This document shows positions 1 to 7,579 of a DNA stretch of 64,000 bases, in pieces. Within the stretch, counting starts at the first letter, position 1. Every line of letters starts with the position of its first letter. Below the pieces are notes generated by a model, which saw only the letters and a list, made by a program, of their open reading frames with translations, was not told the DNA's origin and did not search any database. The stretch is taken from NCBI GenBank assembly GCA_023417315.1, contig JAEZFW010000066.1, positions 1 through 64,000 on the forward strand, written 5' to 3'. The DNA comes from Pseudomonadota bacterium (lineage in GTDB: Bacteria > Pseudomonadota > Gammaproteobacteria > Steroidobacterales > Steroidobacteraceae). Position numbers and translations under genes: made by a program.

Positions 1-198
1 ATGCCTAAGTTGAAGACCAACAGGGCAGCGGCGAAGCGTTTTCGCAAGACTGCCAAAGGGTTCAAGCGAACCCAATCCCATCGTCGTCACATCCTGACCA
101 AGAAGCCGAGCAAGCGTAAGCGTCAGCTGCGCTCACCCAGCATGGTCGCGAAACAAGATCTGGTGCGGCTCGAGCAGCTGCTGCCGCATGCGAAGTAA
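1..198 (+). CDS. rpmI: 50S ribosomal protein L35
   Basis: This 65-residue, very basic protein is ribosomal protein L35 of the large subunit. It has the usual family length and the typical start MPKLKTNRAAAKRF, followed by a lysine/arginine-rich body with the family's HILTKK segment. The ATG is the first base of the window, so the ribosome binding site and the expected upstream infC lie outside. It is followed after 10 bases by rplT, the standard infC-rpmI-rplT arrangement, and the stretch GGAGTGAGAC at the junction supplies the rplT ribosome binding site. In many bacteria this operon is autoregulated by L20; the control region would be upstream and cannot be seen. Confidence 0.98.
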   Translation: MPKLKTNRAAAKRFRKTAKGFKRTQSHRRHILTKKPSKRKRQLRSPSMVAKQDLVRLEQLLPHAK

Positions 199-208
199 GG
201 AGTGAGAC

Positions 209-577
209 ATGGCACGCGTTAAGAGAGGCGTCATTGCTGGCGCCCGTCACAAGAAGATCCTCAAGAAGGCGAAGGGCTACTACAACGCCCGCCGTAAGGT
301 TTTCCGTGCAGCGAAGCAGGCCGTCATCAAGGCCGGCCAATATGCCTATCGCGATCGCAAGACGAACAAGCGCAACATGCGTGCGCTATGGATCACACGC
401 ATCAACGCCGAAGCGCGCGTTCACGGCTTGTCGTACAGCAAGCTGATTGCAGGGTTGAACGCCGCAGGGCTTTCGATCGATCGTAAGGTTCTCGCGGACC
501 TCGCGCTGCATGATCCGGCGGCGTTCGGCGTTCTGGCACAAAAGGCGCGAGACAGCCTGCTCAAGAAAGCGGCGTAG
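209..577 (+). CDS. rplT: 50S ribosomal protein L20
   Basis: This 122-residue basic protein is ribosomal protein L20, which binds 23S rRNA early in 50S assembly and in other bacteria represses its own operon. It begins MARVKRGVIAGARHKKILKK, typical of the family, and contains the conserved RNMRALWITRINAEAR segment; length is normal. The ATG follows a GGAG box by eight bases. It is the last gene of the visible rpmI-rplT pair: a heptamer repeat and then a strong intrinsic terminator follow before pheS. Confidence 0.98.
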   Translation: MARVKRGVIAGARHKKILKKAKGYYNARRKVFRAAKQAVIKAGQYAYRDRKTNKRNMRALWITRINAEARVHGLSYSKLIAGLNAAGLSIDRKVLADLALHDPAAFGVLAQKARDSLLKKAA

Positions 578-589
578 CTCCGCCGGCCA

Positions 590-616
590 ACTGGCCACTG
601 GCCACTGGCATCTGGC
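590..616 (+). repeat. Tandem heptamer ACTGGCC, four copies
   Basis: Directly after rplT the spacer holds four units in exact 7-base register: ACTGGCC, ACTGGCC, ACTGGCA and TCTGGC. They lie between the stop codon and the terminator. No clear inverted partner is seen before pheS, unlike the other spacer repeats in this window. Function unknown. Confidence 0.7.
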
Positions 617-625
617 TGACAGAAA

Positions 626-654
626 GGGCGCCGTTCATTGGCGCCCTTTTTCTT
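626..654 (+). terminator. Intrinsic terminator after rplT
   Basis: A perfect 7-bp stem GGGCGCC/GGCGCCC with a 7-base loop is followed by TTTTT and further T-rich sequence. This is a classic rho-independent terminator closing the rpmI-rplT transcript before pheS. Confidence 0.93.
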
Positions 655-714
655 GGCCGTTCTCTGCGTAAGTTTGAAGCATCCGTGTCCGGTGGCTATC
701 GAGAACTGATCGCG

Positions 715-720
715 TACACT
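715..720 (+). promoter_or_regulatory. Candidate -10 box of pheS, transcript nearly leaderless
   Basis: TACACT ends exactly seven bases before the pheS ATG, so initiation would fall at or next to the start codon. There is no convincing Shine-Dalgarno sequence before this ATG. The -35 region is weak, so the assignment is tentative. Confidence 0.4.
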
Positions 721-727
721 TGTTCGT

Positions 728-1756
728 ATGACTGAAACTGCTGCAGATCTTTCTACCGTCGTTGCGAGTGCCGGCACTGAGATCGCTCAAAGTGCGAGCA
801 TCGAACAGCTCGAACTGATTCGAGTTCGCTTGCTCGGCAAGAAAGGCGAGATCACGGCGCTGCTGAAATCGCTCGGCGGAATGGACCCCGAGGCGCGGCG
901 CACGGCGGGCGCAAAGATCAATGACGCAAAGGATCGCTTGATCGCGGCGATTGATTCGAAACGGGCTGCGCTCGAAGCGCAAGCGCTCGAGCAACAACTC
1001 GCAAGCGACACGCTCGATGTCACGTTACCTGGTCGCGGGCAACGGATCGGCGGTTTGCATCCCGTCACCCGAGTGCGACGTCGCATCGAGCAGATTTTCA
1101 AGAGCGCTGGATTTCAGATCGCAGATGGACCTGAAATCGAGGATGACTGGCACAACTTCGAGGCGCTCAACATTCCCTCGAATCATCCTGCGCGCGCAAT
1201 GCACGACACGTTCTACTTCCCGGATGGAAGGCTGCTTCGTACTCACACATCTCCAGTGCAAGTGCGAGTGATGAAACATCAGAAGCCACCGGTGCGCGTG
1301 ATCGTCCCGGGCCGCGTGTATCGTAACGACTCCGATGTGACGCATACGCCGATGTTCCACCAAGTCGAAGGACTCGTGGTGGACGAGGGCATCTCGTTCG
1401 CTAATCTCAAAGCGATCCTGCATAGCTTCATGAAGGCGCTGTTCGAGAAGGATGTGAAGATGCGGCTGCGTCCTTCTTACTTTCCGTTTACAGAGCCTTC
1501 GGCTGAGGTCGACATTTCGTGCGTTTCCTGCGGGGGCTCCGGCTGCCGAGTGTGTAAGAACACGGGATGGGTCGAGGTGGCAGGCTGCGGAGTCGTGCAT
1601 CCGAACGTCCTGCGCGCAGTGAATATCGATACCGAACGCTACACAGGTTACGCGTTCGGCATGGGCATCGATCGCCTGACGATGCTTCGCTACAACGTGA
1701 ACGACATTCGCATGTACTTCGAGAACGACCTGCGCTTCTTGAGGCAGTTCGCATGA
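728..1756 (+). CDS. pheS: Phenylalanine--tRNA ligase alpha subunit
   Basis: PheS is the catalytic subunit of the (alpha-beta)2 class II phenylalanyl-tRNA synthetase, charging tRNA-Phe in the cytoplasm. The 342-residue product has an N-terminal coiled-coil region, a motif 2 region around RVYRNDSDVTHTPMFHQVEG, and a C-terminal motif 3 region, GMGIDRLTMLRY, typical of class II aminoacylation domains. Length is normal for the bacterial enzyme. The start is an ATG with a -10-like TACACT only seven bases upstream and no obvious ribosome binding site. The stop codon overlaps the pheT ATG (ATGA), the usual translational coupling of the two subunits. Confidence 0.98.
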   Translation: MTETAADLSTVVASAGTEIAQSASIEQLELIRVRLLGKKGEITALLKSLGGMDPEARRTAGAKINDAKDRLIAAIDSKRAALEAQALEQQLASDTLDVTLPGRGQRIGGLHPVTRVRRRIEQIFKSAGFQIADGPEIEDDWHNFEALNIPSNHPARAMHDTFYFPDGRLLRTHTSPVQVRVMKHQKPPVRVIVPGRVYRNDSDVTHTPMFHQVEGLVVDEGISFANLKAILHSFMKALFEKDVKMRLRPSYFPFTEPSAEVDISCVSCGGSGCRVCKNTGWVEVAGCGVVHPNVLRAVNIDTERYTGYAFGMGIDRLTMLRYNVNDIRMYFENDLRFLRQFA

Positions 1757-4125
1757 AGATTAGCCTCGACTGGCTTCGCGAATGGGTCGATCTCGATGGC
1801 GATGTGTCCGCGTTTGCGCACGCGCTCACAATGGCAGGGCTCGAGATCGAAGGCATTCATCGTGCCGGCCCTGATCTGAAAGGTGTCGTCGTCGGCGAAG
1901 TGCTCGCTGTCGAGAAGCATCCCGATGCCGAGAAACTGAACGTCTGCCGCGTTTCAGATGGTAGCGAGCAACTGCAGATCGTCTGCGGCGCACCGAACGT
2001 GCGCGTCGGGATGAAAGCGCCGCTCGCGAAGATCGGCGCCGTGCTGCCGAACGGAACCGAGATCAAGAAGGCGAAGCTACGTGGCGTAGAATCGTTTGGC
2101 ATGTTGTGCTCGGCCAAGGAGCTCGCACTCGCCGAAGACACGAGCGGGCTCTATGACTTGCCCGCGAGCGTGCGCACCGGTGCATCGCTCGTCGAGGCGC
2201 TGGCGCTGAGCGACACGATCTTCGAGGTCAATCTCACGCCCAATCGCGGCGACTGCATGAGCGTGTTAGGTGTCGCGCGCGAAGCAGCGGCGCTCGAGAA
2301 GAAGGCGCTTCGTGATCCGGCGAACGTACACGTCGAGCCAACCATTCGTGACACGTTTCCCGTTCGTTTGGATGCAGGCGCGGGATGTCCGAAGTTCGTC
2401 GGGCGAGTGATTAGAGGGGTGAATGGCAACGCAAGCTCGCCATTCTGGATGCAGGAGCGTTTGCGTCGCGCGGGTGTCCGTCCCATCAGCGCAGTCGTCG
2501 ATGTCACGAACTACGTCATGCTCGAGCTTGGCCAGCCGATGCACGCCTACGATTTGCGCACGCTCCGGGGCGCAGTCGTGGTGCGCTACGCGCAGGCGGG
2601 TGAAACGTTGAAGCTGCTCGATGGGCAAACGATCGAGCTGACGCCTGATGTCCTCATGATCGCAGACGAGCAAACGTTGCTGGGCATGGCAGGCGTCATG
2701 GGCGGCGAAGATTCGGGCATCAGCTCCGCAACGACCGATGTGTTTCTAGAAGTGGCTTACTTCGATCCCGATTCCGTCGCCGGCCGCGGGCGACGCTATG
2801 GCCTCATCACCGATGCCTCACAACGCTTCGAGCGAGGTGTCGATCCCGAGCTCCAGGAACGCGCGAGCGAGCGCGCCACTCAGCTTCTGATCGAGTGTGC
2901 GGGTGGGCAAGCGGGGCCATTACAAGTCGTTCGACAAGGCGCGATTGCAACCAGAGAACCTATCCGTCTGCGTCATTCTCGCGTCGAGCGTGTGCTCGGC
3001 ACACAGATACCGGCGGACTTCGTGGCCGAGTCTCTCAGTCGCCTGGGCATGAAACTGTCGGGTGCTCCCGCTGCAAACGAGTGGCGCGTTGCGCCTCCTT
3101 CATGGCGATTCGACATCCGGATCGAAGAGGATTTGATCGAAGAAGTCGCACGGCAATATGGCTACGACACCATTCCCGAAATCGAAGCTGCGATGGTCGA
3201 GGTGTCGGCGACGATAACGGAAACGCGCGTGCGCAACGAGCGTGCCGCGGACACGCTGGTCGATCGCGGATATCAAGAAGCCATCACCTACACGTTCACG
3301 GAAGCAGCGACGCAAGCGGAACTATGTGCAGAAGCAGGCCTTGCGCTCAAGAATCCGATCTCCGCGGAGCTTGGTGCGATGCGTGTATCGCTGTGGCCAG
3401 GTCTGATTCACGCACTACGAGAGAATCAGCGGCGACAACAGCCGCGCGTTCGTCTGTTCGAGATCGGCCGGCGATATGCGACCGCGACAGGCGCTGAAAC
3501 GGAAGTGATCGCAGGACTCGCTGCCGGTGCACGACTCCCAGAACAGTGGGACGCGGAGTCCGTGCCCGTCGACTTCTTCGATGTGAAGGCGGACGTGGAA
3601 GCACTGCTCACGTTGACGAGCGCGTCACATGAGTTTTCCTTCGTTCGAGACGAGCATCCCACACTCCATCCCGGTCAGTGCGCCCGCATTCTTCGCGGCG
3701 AGCGGCCCGTAGGTTGGATTGGCGCGCTTCATCCGCGGCATGTACAACGGCTCGATTTGACATATCCGGCGGTTCTATTCGAGCTGGAAACGGAAGCAGG
3801 ACTTGCGGCACTCATTCCTGAGTACGCGGAGATTTCCAAATACCCAGCCATTCGCCGGGATATTGCACCGATCGTCGATGAAGGGGTCTCGTCCGACGCG
3901 GTGAAGGCGGTCATACGTTCGAGCGCCGGACACTTGCTCAAGGCGCTCGACGTGCTTTCTGTCTACAGCGGGCGACAGATCGAGAAAGGCAAGAAGAGCA
4001 TAGCCTTAGGACTCAATTTACAGGATACTTCCCGAACGTTGACGGACAGCGAAGCTGATGCCGTCGTGGCGCAGATCATCGAGAGCCTGCGCCGTGAGCT
4101 CAATGCCACGATCCGAGACAAATAA
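1753..4125 (+). CDS. pheT: Phenylalanine--tRNA ligase beta subunit
   Basis: PheT is the 790-residue beta subunit of phenylalanyl-tRNA synthetase. It begins MKISLDWLREWVDLDGDV, the standard family start, which fixes the ATG at 1753 even though the frame is open further upstream. An N-terminal tRNA-binding OB fold (VGEVLAVEKHPDAEKLNVCR), the B3/B4 editing region (NLTPNRGDCMSVLGVAREAAAL), the B5 domain, and a C-terminal anticodon-binding FDX-ACB domain (KYPAIRRDIAPIVDE) occur in order. Length matches the roughly 795 residues of the family. It overlaps pheS by four bases and is followed after three bases by ihfA, so these genes form an operon. Confidence 0.97.
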   Translation: MKISLDWLREWVDLDGDVSAFAHALTMAGLEIEGIHRAGPDLKGVVVGEVLAVEKHPDAEKLNVCRVSDGSEQLQIVCGAPNVRVGMKAPLAKIGAVLPNGTEIKKAKLRGVESFGMLCSAKELALAEDTSGLYDLPASVRTGASLVEALALSDTIFEVNLTPNRGDCMSVLGVAREAAALEKKALRDPANVHVEPTIRDTFPVRLDAGAGCPKFVGRVIRGVNGNASSPFWMQERLRRAGVRPISAVVDVTNYVMLELGQPMHAYDLRTLRGAVVVRYAQAGETLKLLDGQTIELTPDVLMIADEQTLLGMAGVMGGEDSGISSATTDVFLEVAYFDPDSVAGRGRRYGLITDASQRFERGVDPELQERASERATQLLIECAGGQAGPLQVVRQGAIATREPIRLRHSRVERVLGTQIPADFVAESLSRLGMKLSGAPAANEWRVAPPSWRFDIRIEEDLIEEVARQYGYDTIPEIEAAMVEVSATITETRVRNERAADTLVDRGYQEAITYTFTEAATQAELCAEAGLALKNPISAELGAMRVSLWPGLIHALRENQRRQQPRVRLFEIGRRYATATGAETEVIAGLAAGARLPEQWDAESVPVDFFDVKADVEALLTLTSASHEFSFVRDEHPTLHPGQCARILRGERPVGWIGALHPRHVQRLDLTYPAVLFELETEAGLAALIPEYAEISKYPAIRRDIAPIVDEGVSSDAVKAVIRSSAGHLLKALDVLSVYSGRQIEKGKKSIALGLNLQDTSRTLTDSEADAVVAQIIESLRRELNATIRDK

Positions 4126-4128
4126 GCA

Positions 4129-4428
4129 ATGGCACTGACCAAAGCCGAGATTGCAGAAGCCCTATTCGACCAGCTCGGGCTCAACAAACGCGAAGCGCGA
4201 GAGTTGGTGGATCTGTTTTTCGAAGAACTGCGCGCGTCGTTATCGACGGGCGAGCAGGTGAAGCTCTCCGGCTTCGGCAACTTCGATCTTCGCGATAAGA
4301 ATCAGCGCCCGGGCCGCAATCCGAAAACGGGCGAAGAGATTCCGATCAGTGCACGCCGTGTGGTGACGTTCAGACCTGGACAGAAACTGAAGGCGCGAGT
4401 CGAAGCGTATGCTGGAACCAGGCAATAA
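4129..4428 (+). CDS. ihfA: Integration host factor subunit alpha
   Basis: This 99-residue protein is the alpha subunit of IHF, a DNA-bending nucleoid protein that acts as a heterodimer with IhfB. It shows the HU/IHF fold signature GFGNFDLRDKNQRPGRNPKTG, including the proline of the minor-groove-inserting arm. Its position directly after pheT is the conserved gammaproteobacterial arrangement and separates it from HU and from ihfB. The 3' end overlaps the next gene, a MerR-type regulator, by 20 bases. Nothing is unusual in length or sequence. Confidence 0.97.
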   Translation: MALTKAEIAEALFDQLGLNKREARELVDLFFEELRASLSTGEQVKLSGFGNFDLRDKNQRPGRNPKTGEEIPISARRVVTFRPGQKLKARVEAYAGTRQ

Positions 4429-4765
4429 CAGCGAACTACCGCCGATTCCTGGCAAGCGCTACTTCACGATCGGTGAAGTCAGCGACCTGTGCGGCGTGAA
4501 GCCGCACGTGCTTCGCTACTGGGAGCAAGAATTTCCGCAGTTGAAGCCCGTCAAGCGGCGCGGCAATCGGCGCTACTACCAGCGTCAGGACGTTCTGGTC
4601 ATTCGCCAGATCAGAACGTTGCTCTACGAGCAGGGCTTCACGATCGGCGGTGCCCGCAATCGGCTTCAGGGAGAGGATGCTCGCGACGATCTCACGCAGG
4701 CGCAGCAGGTTGTGCGGCAGATTCGGATCGAGCTCGAGGAGATTTTGCGGATTCTGAGGCGGTAG
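4409..4765 (+). CDS. MerR-family transcriptional regulator downstream of ihfA
   Basis: The 118-residue product has an N-terminal MerR winged helix (YFTIGEVSDLCGVKPHVLRYWEQEF, with the family's RYWE(Q/R)EF turn) and a C-terminal helix suited to coiled-coil dimerisation. There are no cysteines in the effector region beyond the one in the DNA-binding domain, so it does not look like a metal sensor. A small MerR-like protein at the end of pheST-ihfA is a conserved neighbourhood in gammaproteobacteria. Its target is unknown. The start lies inside ihfA, so translation is probably coupled. A 7-bp hairpin lies 37 bases after the stop. Confidence 0.9.
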   Translation: MLEPGNNSELPPIPGKRYFTIGEVSDLCGVKPHVLRYWEQEFPQLKPVKRRGNRRYYQRQDVLVIRQIRTLLYEQGFTIGGARNRLQGEDARDDLTQAQQVVRQIRIELEEILRILRR

Positions 4766-4801
4766 GGCGGCTGGCATCGCCGGTTGGCCGCTTCCCTGTA
4801 G

Positions 4802-4819
4802 GTCGGAATGTATTCCGAC
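4802..4819. repeat. Short perfect hairpin after the merR-like gene
   Basis: GTCGGAA and TTCCGAC form a perfect 7-bp stem with a TGTA loop. It may end the pheST-ihfA-merR transcript on either strand, but no T-run follows. It could equally be a copy of a dispersed REP-like element. Confidence 0.5.
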
Positions 4820-4830
4820 ATAGAAGCGCT

Positions 4831-5037
4831 TCTTTTCCGATCAAAGCCGGATCGGTCCTTTCAAAGCGTAGCGCAGCAGCGGATCGGCCGTCGTGGAATG
4901 CGGAGGTGCGCGGACGCGCTCCCTGATTCCATCCACCTTTTCTTTTCCAATCAAAAGCCGGTTGAGTCCGCCGAGAGGGTAAGGGCAGCAGCGGACTGGG
5001 AGTCGTGGACTGCGAGGGTGCGCGGACGCGCTCCCTG
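4831..5037. repeat. Two imperfect copies of a ~96-bp repeat
   Basis: Copy A spans about 4831-4925 and copy B about 4941-5037. Both open with TCTTTTCC(G/A)A and both close with GGTGCGCGGACGCGCTCCCT; between these they share AAAGCCGG, a GCAGCAGCGGA block and GTCGTGGA. There is no convincing reading frame in either copy. They fill most of the spacer between the merR-like gene and tRNA-Pro. Confidence 0.75.
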
Positions 5038-5043
5038 GTGTTA

Positions 5044-5079
5044 CTACTTCTTTCTTTGCCAATCCAAAGAAAGAAGTAG
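5044..5079. terminator. Perfect 15-bp hairpin next to tRNA-Pro
   Basis: Positions 5044-5058 (CTACTTCTTTCTTTG) and 5065-5079 are perfect reverse complements around the 6-base loop CCAATC. It lies 15 bases beyond the 3' end of tRNA-Pro on the minus strand, so it is well placed to terminate or process that transcript. The stem is A/T-rich and no long T-run follows it. Confidence 0.55.
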
Positions 5080-5093
5080 CAAGAAAGAAAGAT

Positions 5094-5170
5094 TGGTCGG
5101 GACGGCGAGATTCGAACTCGCGACCCCTTGCACCCCATGCAAGTGCGCTACCAGGCTGCGCCACGTCCCG
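5094..5170 (-). tRNA. tRNA-Pro (anticodon GGG)
   Basis: Read on the minus strand, the 77-base sequence folds into a cloverleaf: acceptor stem CGGGACG/CGTCCCG, D-arm, anticodon stem CTTGC/GCAAG with loop ATGGGGT (anticodon GGG), and T-arm with GTTCGAATC. Discriminator A and an encoded CCA end it at 5094. The first base pair is C1-G72, as expected for a bacterial proline tRNA. Confidence 0.96.
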
Positions 5171-5377
5171 ACTAGGGCGGCGATCCTAAAGGTGTGGCCC
5201 CCTCGTTGCAACTTTGCGGCAAGAGCGCGCTGGAAGTATTGCGCATATCCCATTTAGTAGGCGACGAGATTGCTGCGTTCGCAGAGAATTGCGTGTCCGT
5301 GACCTTCCTAGGCGCTCACGTTACCATCGCGCACAGTCCTGACACCCGACGAGCCCACCGACTACCCCGATATCCTC

Positions 5378-7330
5378 GTGTCACATTCGAAACGAACGCA
5401 GGTAGCAGCGGGACCGCTCCTCGTCTTCACACTCCTAGGACTGTTTCTCGACGTTTCACGGGCTGCCGAACCGCATCCGGCAGAAGCGCTTGTAGACCGC
5501 GCCGCGAAAGCCGTGCGCATCGACCCAGACGCGAGCCGGCGCAATGCGCAGGAGGCCCTCGAGGTGCTCGCAGGCGCCCCGCATCCCGATCTCGAGATTC
5601 GAGCGCGTTTGATCTTGTGCGATTACTTCTCCGAGCGAGATCGAGGGGCGGCGGAGGAGCAGATCGCCCGCGCCACCGCGCTGCTACCGCAGGCTGAACG
5701 CAAAGGGTTACGGGCCGGTGTCTTGGATTGTCACGGCACGATCACCGAAACCTCGGGCGATAACACGGCCGCTCGTCAGTTCTACGAGGAGGCCGTCTCG
5801 GTTGCGACCGAGGCGGACGATGCAGAGATGCTCGCAAATGCATTGTACTCGCGGGGCTACTTGCAGGGTTTGCAGGGGCAGTACGCTGCCGGTCTTTCAG
5901 ATCTCAAGCGTGCCGAGGCGATTTTCGAACAGATCGAACTGCCGCACCAAGCGCTTACGGCGCTGAACGGAATCGCGATCCTCTACAACCGCATGGGCGA
6001 CTTCGCTCAAGCCCGCAACATGTACAGCCGCGCCCTCAAGGAACAACGCACAGCCGCGCTACGGCGCGAGCAAGCCGTCACGCTGCACAATCTCGGGCGA
6101 GCACATGAGAACCTGGAGGAGTGGCCGCAAGCACAGGCCGCCTTCAGCGAGTCGGTGGAAATTAGTCGTGAATTAGCCTATACGCGTGGAGAAGCGTATG
6201 CGCTGCGCGGACTCGCTGCTGTTGCAAACGCGCGAAACAATCCTGATCAGGCACTACAGATCTTGGCGCAGGCCGAGACGCTGCAGAGCGCAACGCCAGA
6301 TGCGCGGCTGCTCGCTCAGATTCAGCTCGCGCGCGGCGTTGCGCTTCACAAGCTGCGGAAGCTGACTGACGCCGCCGCCGCTCTTCAGCAGGCCTTGAGC
6401 GTATTCGAGGCGGCCGATTCCTTGCATGAGCTGCGGGAAACGTATGCGGCGTTGGCCGCGGTCCATGCGGACCTTGGGCAGTGGAATGCCGCGTACACGC
6501 AGCTGGCGAAATCGAAAAGCACGGCAGAGCGGCTGCTGCAGAATCAGATCGACCAACGATTCGCCACCCTGAAAGTGGAGTTCGATACCGCCGCGAAGGA
6601 GAAAGAGAACGAGCTTTTAGTGCGAGAGAATGAAGCCAATCAGAATGCGCTTGCGCACGAACGTCGTGCACGCTCGCTGGAGCGTGCCGTCATCGTGCTG
6701 ACGGCAGTGCTCGCCTTCGTACTTGCCGCGCTCGCGGTGCACCTGTGGAGGACAACCCGCCGTATGCGTCGTCTTGCACTCACGGACGAGCTGACGGGTG
6801 TGCCCAATCGTCGTGCCGTGTTGCGCAAGCTCGATCCGCTGCTGCGCGAGGAACGCACTACGTGCGCGATGCTGATCATCGATATCGACCACTTCAAGCA
6901 GATCAATGACCGCTTCGGTCACCCGGAGGGCGACGAAGCGCTCAAGCTCGTTGCAACGTGTCTGCGTGACGAGGTGCGCGAGCCGGCCTTCCTCGGTCGA
7001 CTCGGTGGTGAGGAATTCGTTGTCGTGCTCCCGGGACGCGGCCTCGAGGGTGCGCGCGAGCTTGCCGAACGCTTCCGACTTCAGGTCACGAAGATCGACA
7101 CACGACGTTGGTTGAGCGATCGGCCTATCACCGTCAGCACGGGGCTCACCGTTTCAATTGAGGGTGACACGGCGAGCACGATGCTCCAGCGCGCAGACGC
7201 GGCACTCTACGAAGCGAAACGAGCAGGGCGAAATTGCGTGAAAGTGCAGTTGACTCGCGCCGACGACACTCGTGAGCAGAGCGAACTACCGGCCGGGGCC
7301 GAGTTATCCAAGCCGATCGGCGCGACCTGA
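5378..7330 (+). CDS. TPR-containing membrane diguanylate cyclase
   Basis: The 650-residue protein is predicted to make cyclic di-GMP from two GTP. In order it has a signal peptide (cleavage near SRAAEPHP), tetratricopeptide-like helical repeats to about residue 400, a coiled coil, a transmembrane helix near residues 435-455, and a GGDEF domain opening LTDELTGVPNRRAVLRKLD. The active-site motif is GGEEF (about residues 543-547), expected to be active. The four residues that would form the RxxD inhibitory I-site read REPA, so product inhibition through that site is probably lost. The TPR part would lie in the periplasm and sense a ligand or partner. The start is GTG; no operon partner is seen. 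Confidence 0.9.
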   Translation: MSHSKRTQVAAGPLLVFTLLGLFLDVSRAAEPHPAEALVDRAAKAVRIDPDASRRNAQEALEVLAGAPHPDLEIRARLILCDYFSERDRGAAEEQIARATALLPQAERKGLRAGVLDCHGTITETSGDNTAARQFYEEAVSVATEADDAEMLANALYSRGYLQGLQGQYAAGLSDLKRAEAIFEQIELPHQALTALNGIAILYNRMGDFAQARNMYSRALKEQRTAALRREQAVTLHNLGRAHENLEEWPQAQAAFSESVEISRELAYTRGEAYALRGLAAVANARNNPDQALQILAQAETLQSATPDARLLAQIQLARGVALHKLRKLTDAAAALQQALSVFEAADSLHELRETYAALAAVHADLGQWNAAYTQLAKSKSTAERLLQNQIDQRFATLKVEFDTAAKEKENELLVRENEANQNALAHERRARSLERAVIVLTAVLAFVLAALAVHLWRTTRRMRRLALTDELTGVPNRRAVLRKLDPLLREERTTCAMLIIDIDHFKQINDRFGHPEGDEALKLVATCLRDEVREPAFLGRLGGEEFVVVLPGRGLEGARELAERFRLQVTKIDTRRWLSDRPITVSTGLTVSIEGDTASTMLQRADAALYEAKRAGRNCVKVQLTRADDTREQSELPAGAELSKPIGAT

Positions 7331-7579
7331 CGCCTCGCAGCGGACCTGCTTCCCAGTACCGATGATCTCTCCGTGCTCGACGGCACGGGTTCGTGTACTG
7401 CTGGAAACTCCTTCAACGGAGCTCTAGTGATGATCGCCTGCCAAGCCTTACACGGTCGAAAGGGCTGCGGAGGATGGCGACTCCCGAATACGTGCTATGA
7501 GCCGATACAGGCGTTTAAACTGGCATGGAACGTTCGGCTGAACGACGGGGGGTGAGTATGATCCAACGAATCGAGCGAG

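Noticed and set aside
5094..5170. tRNA-Pro as an integration site of a genomic island
   Set aside because: No integrase, no second tRNA fragment and no change of gene content follow it within the window.
7331..7579. Hidden gene in the spacer before the GH144-like gene
   Set aside because: Only a 60-codon frame without family features or a ribosome binding site; I see nothing supportable here.
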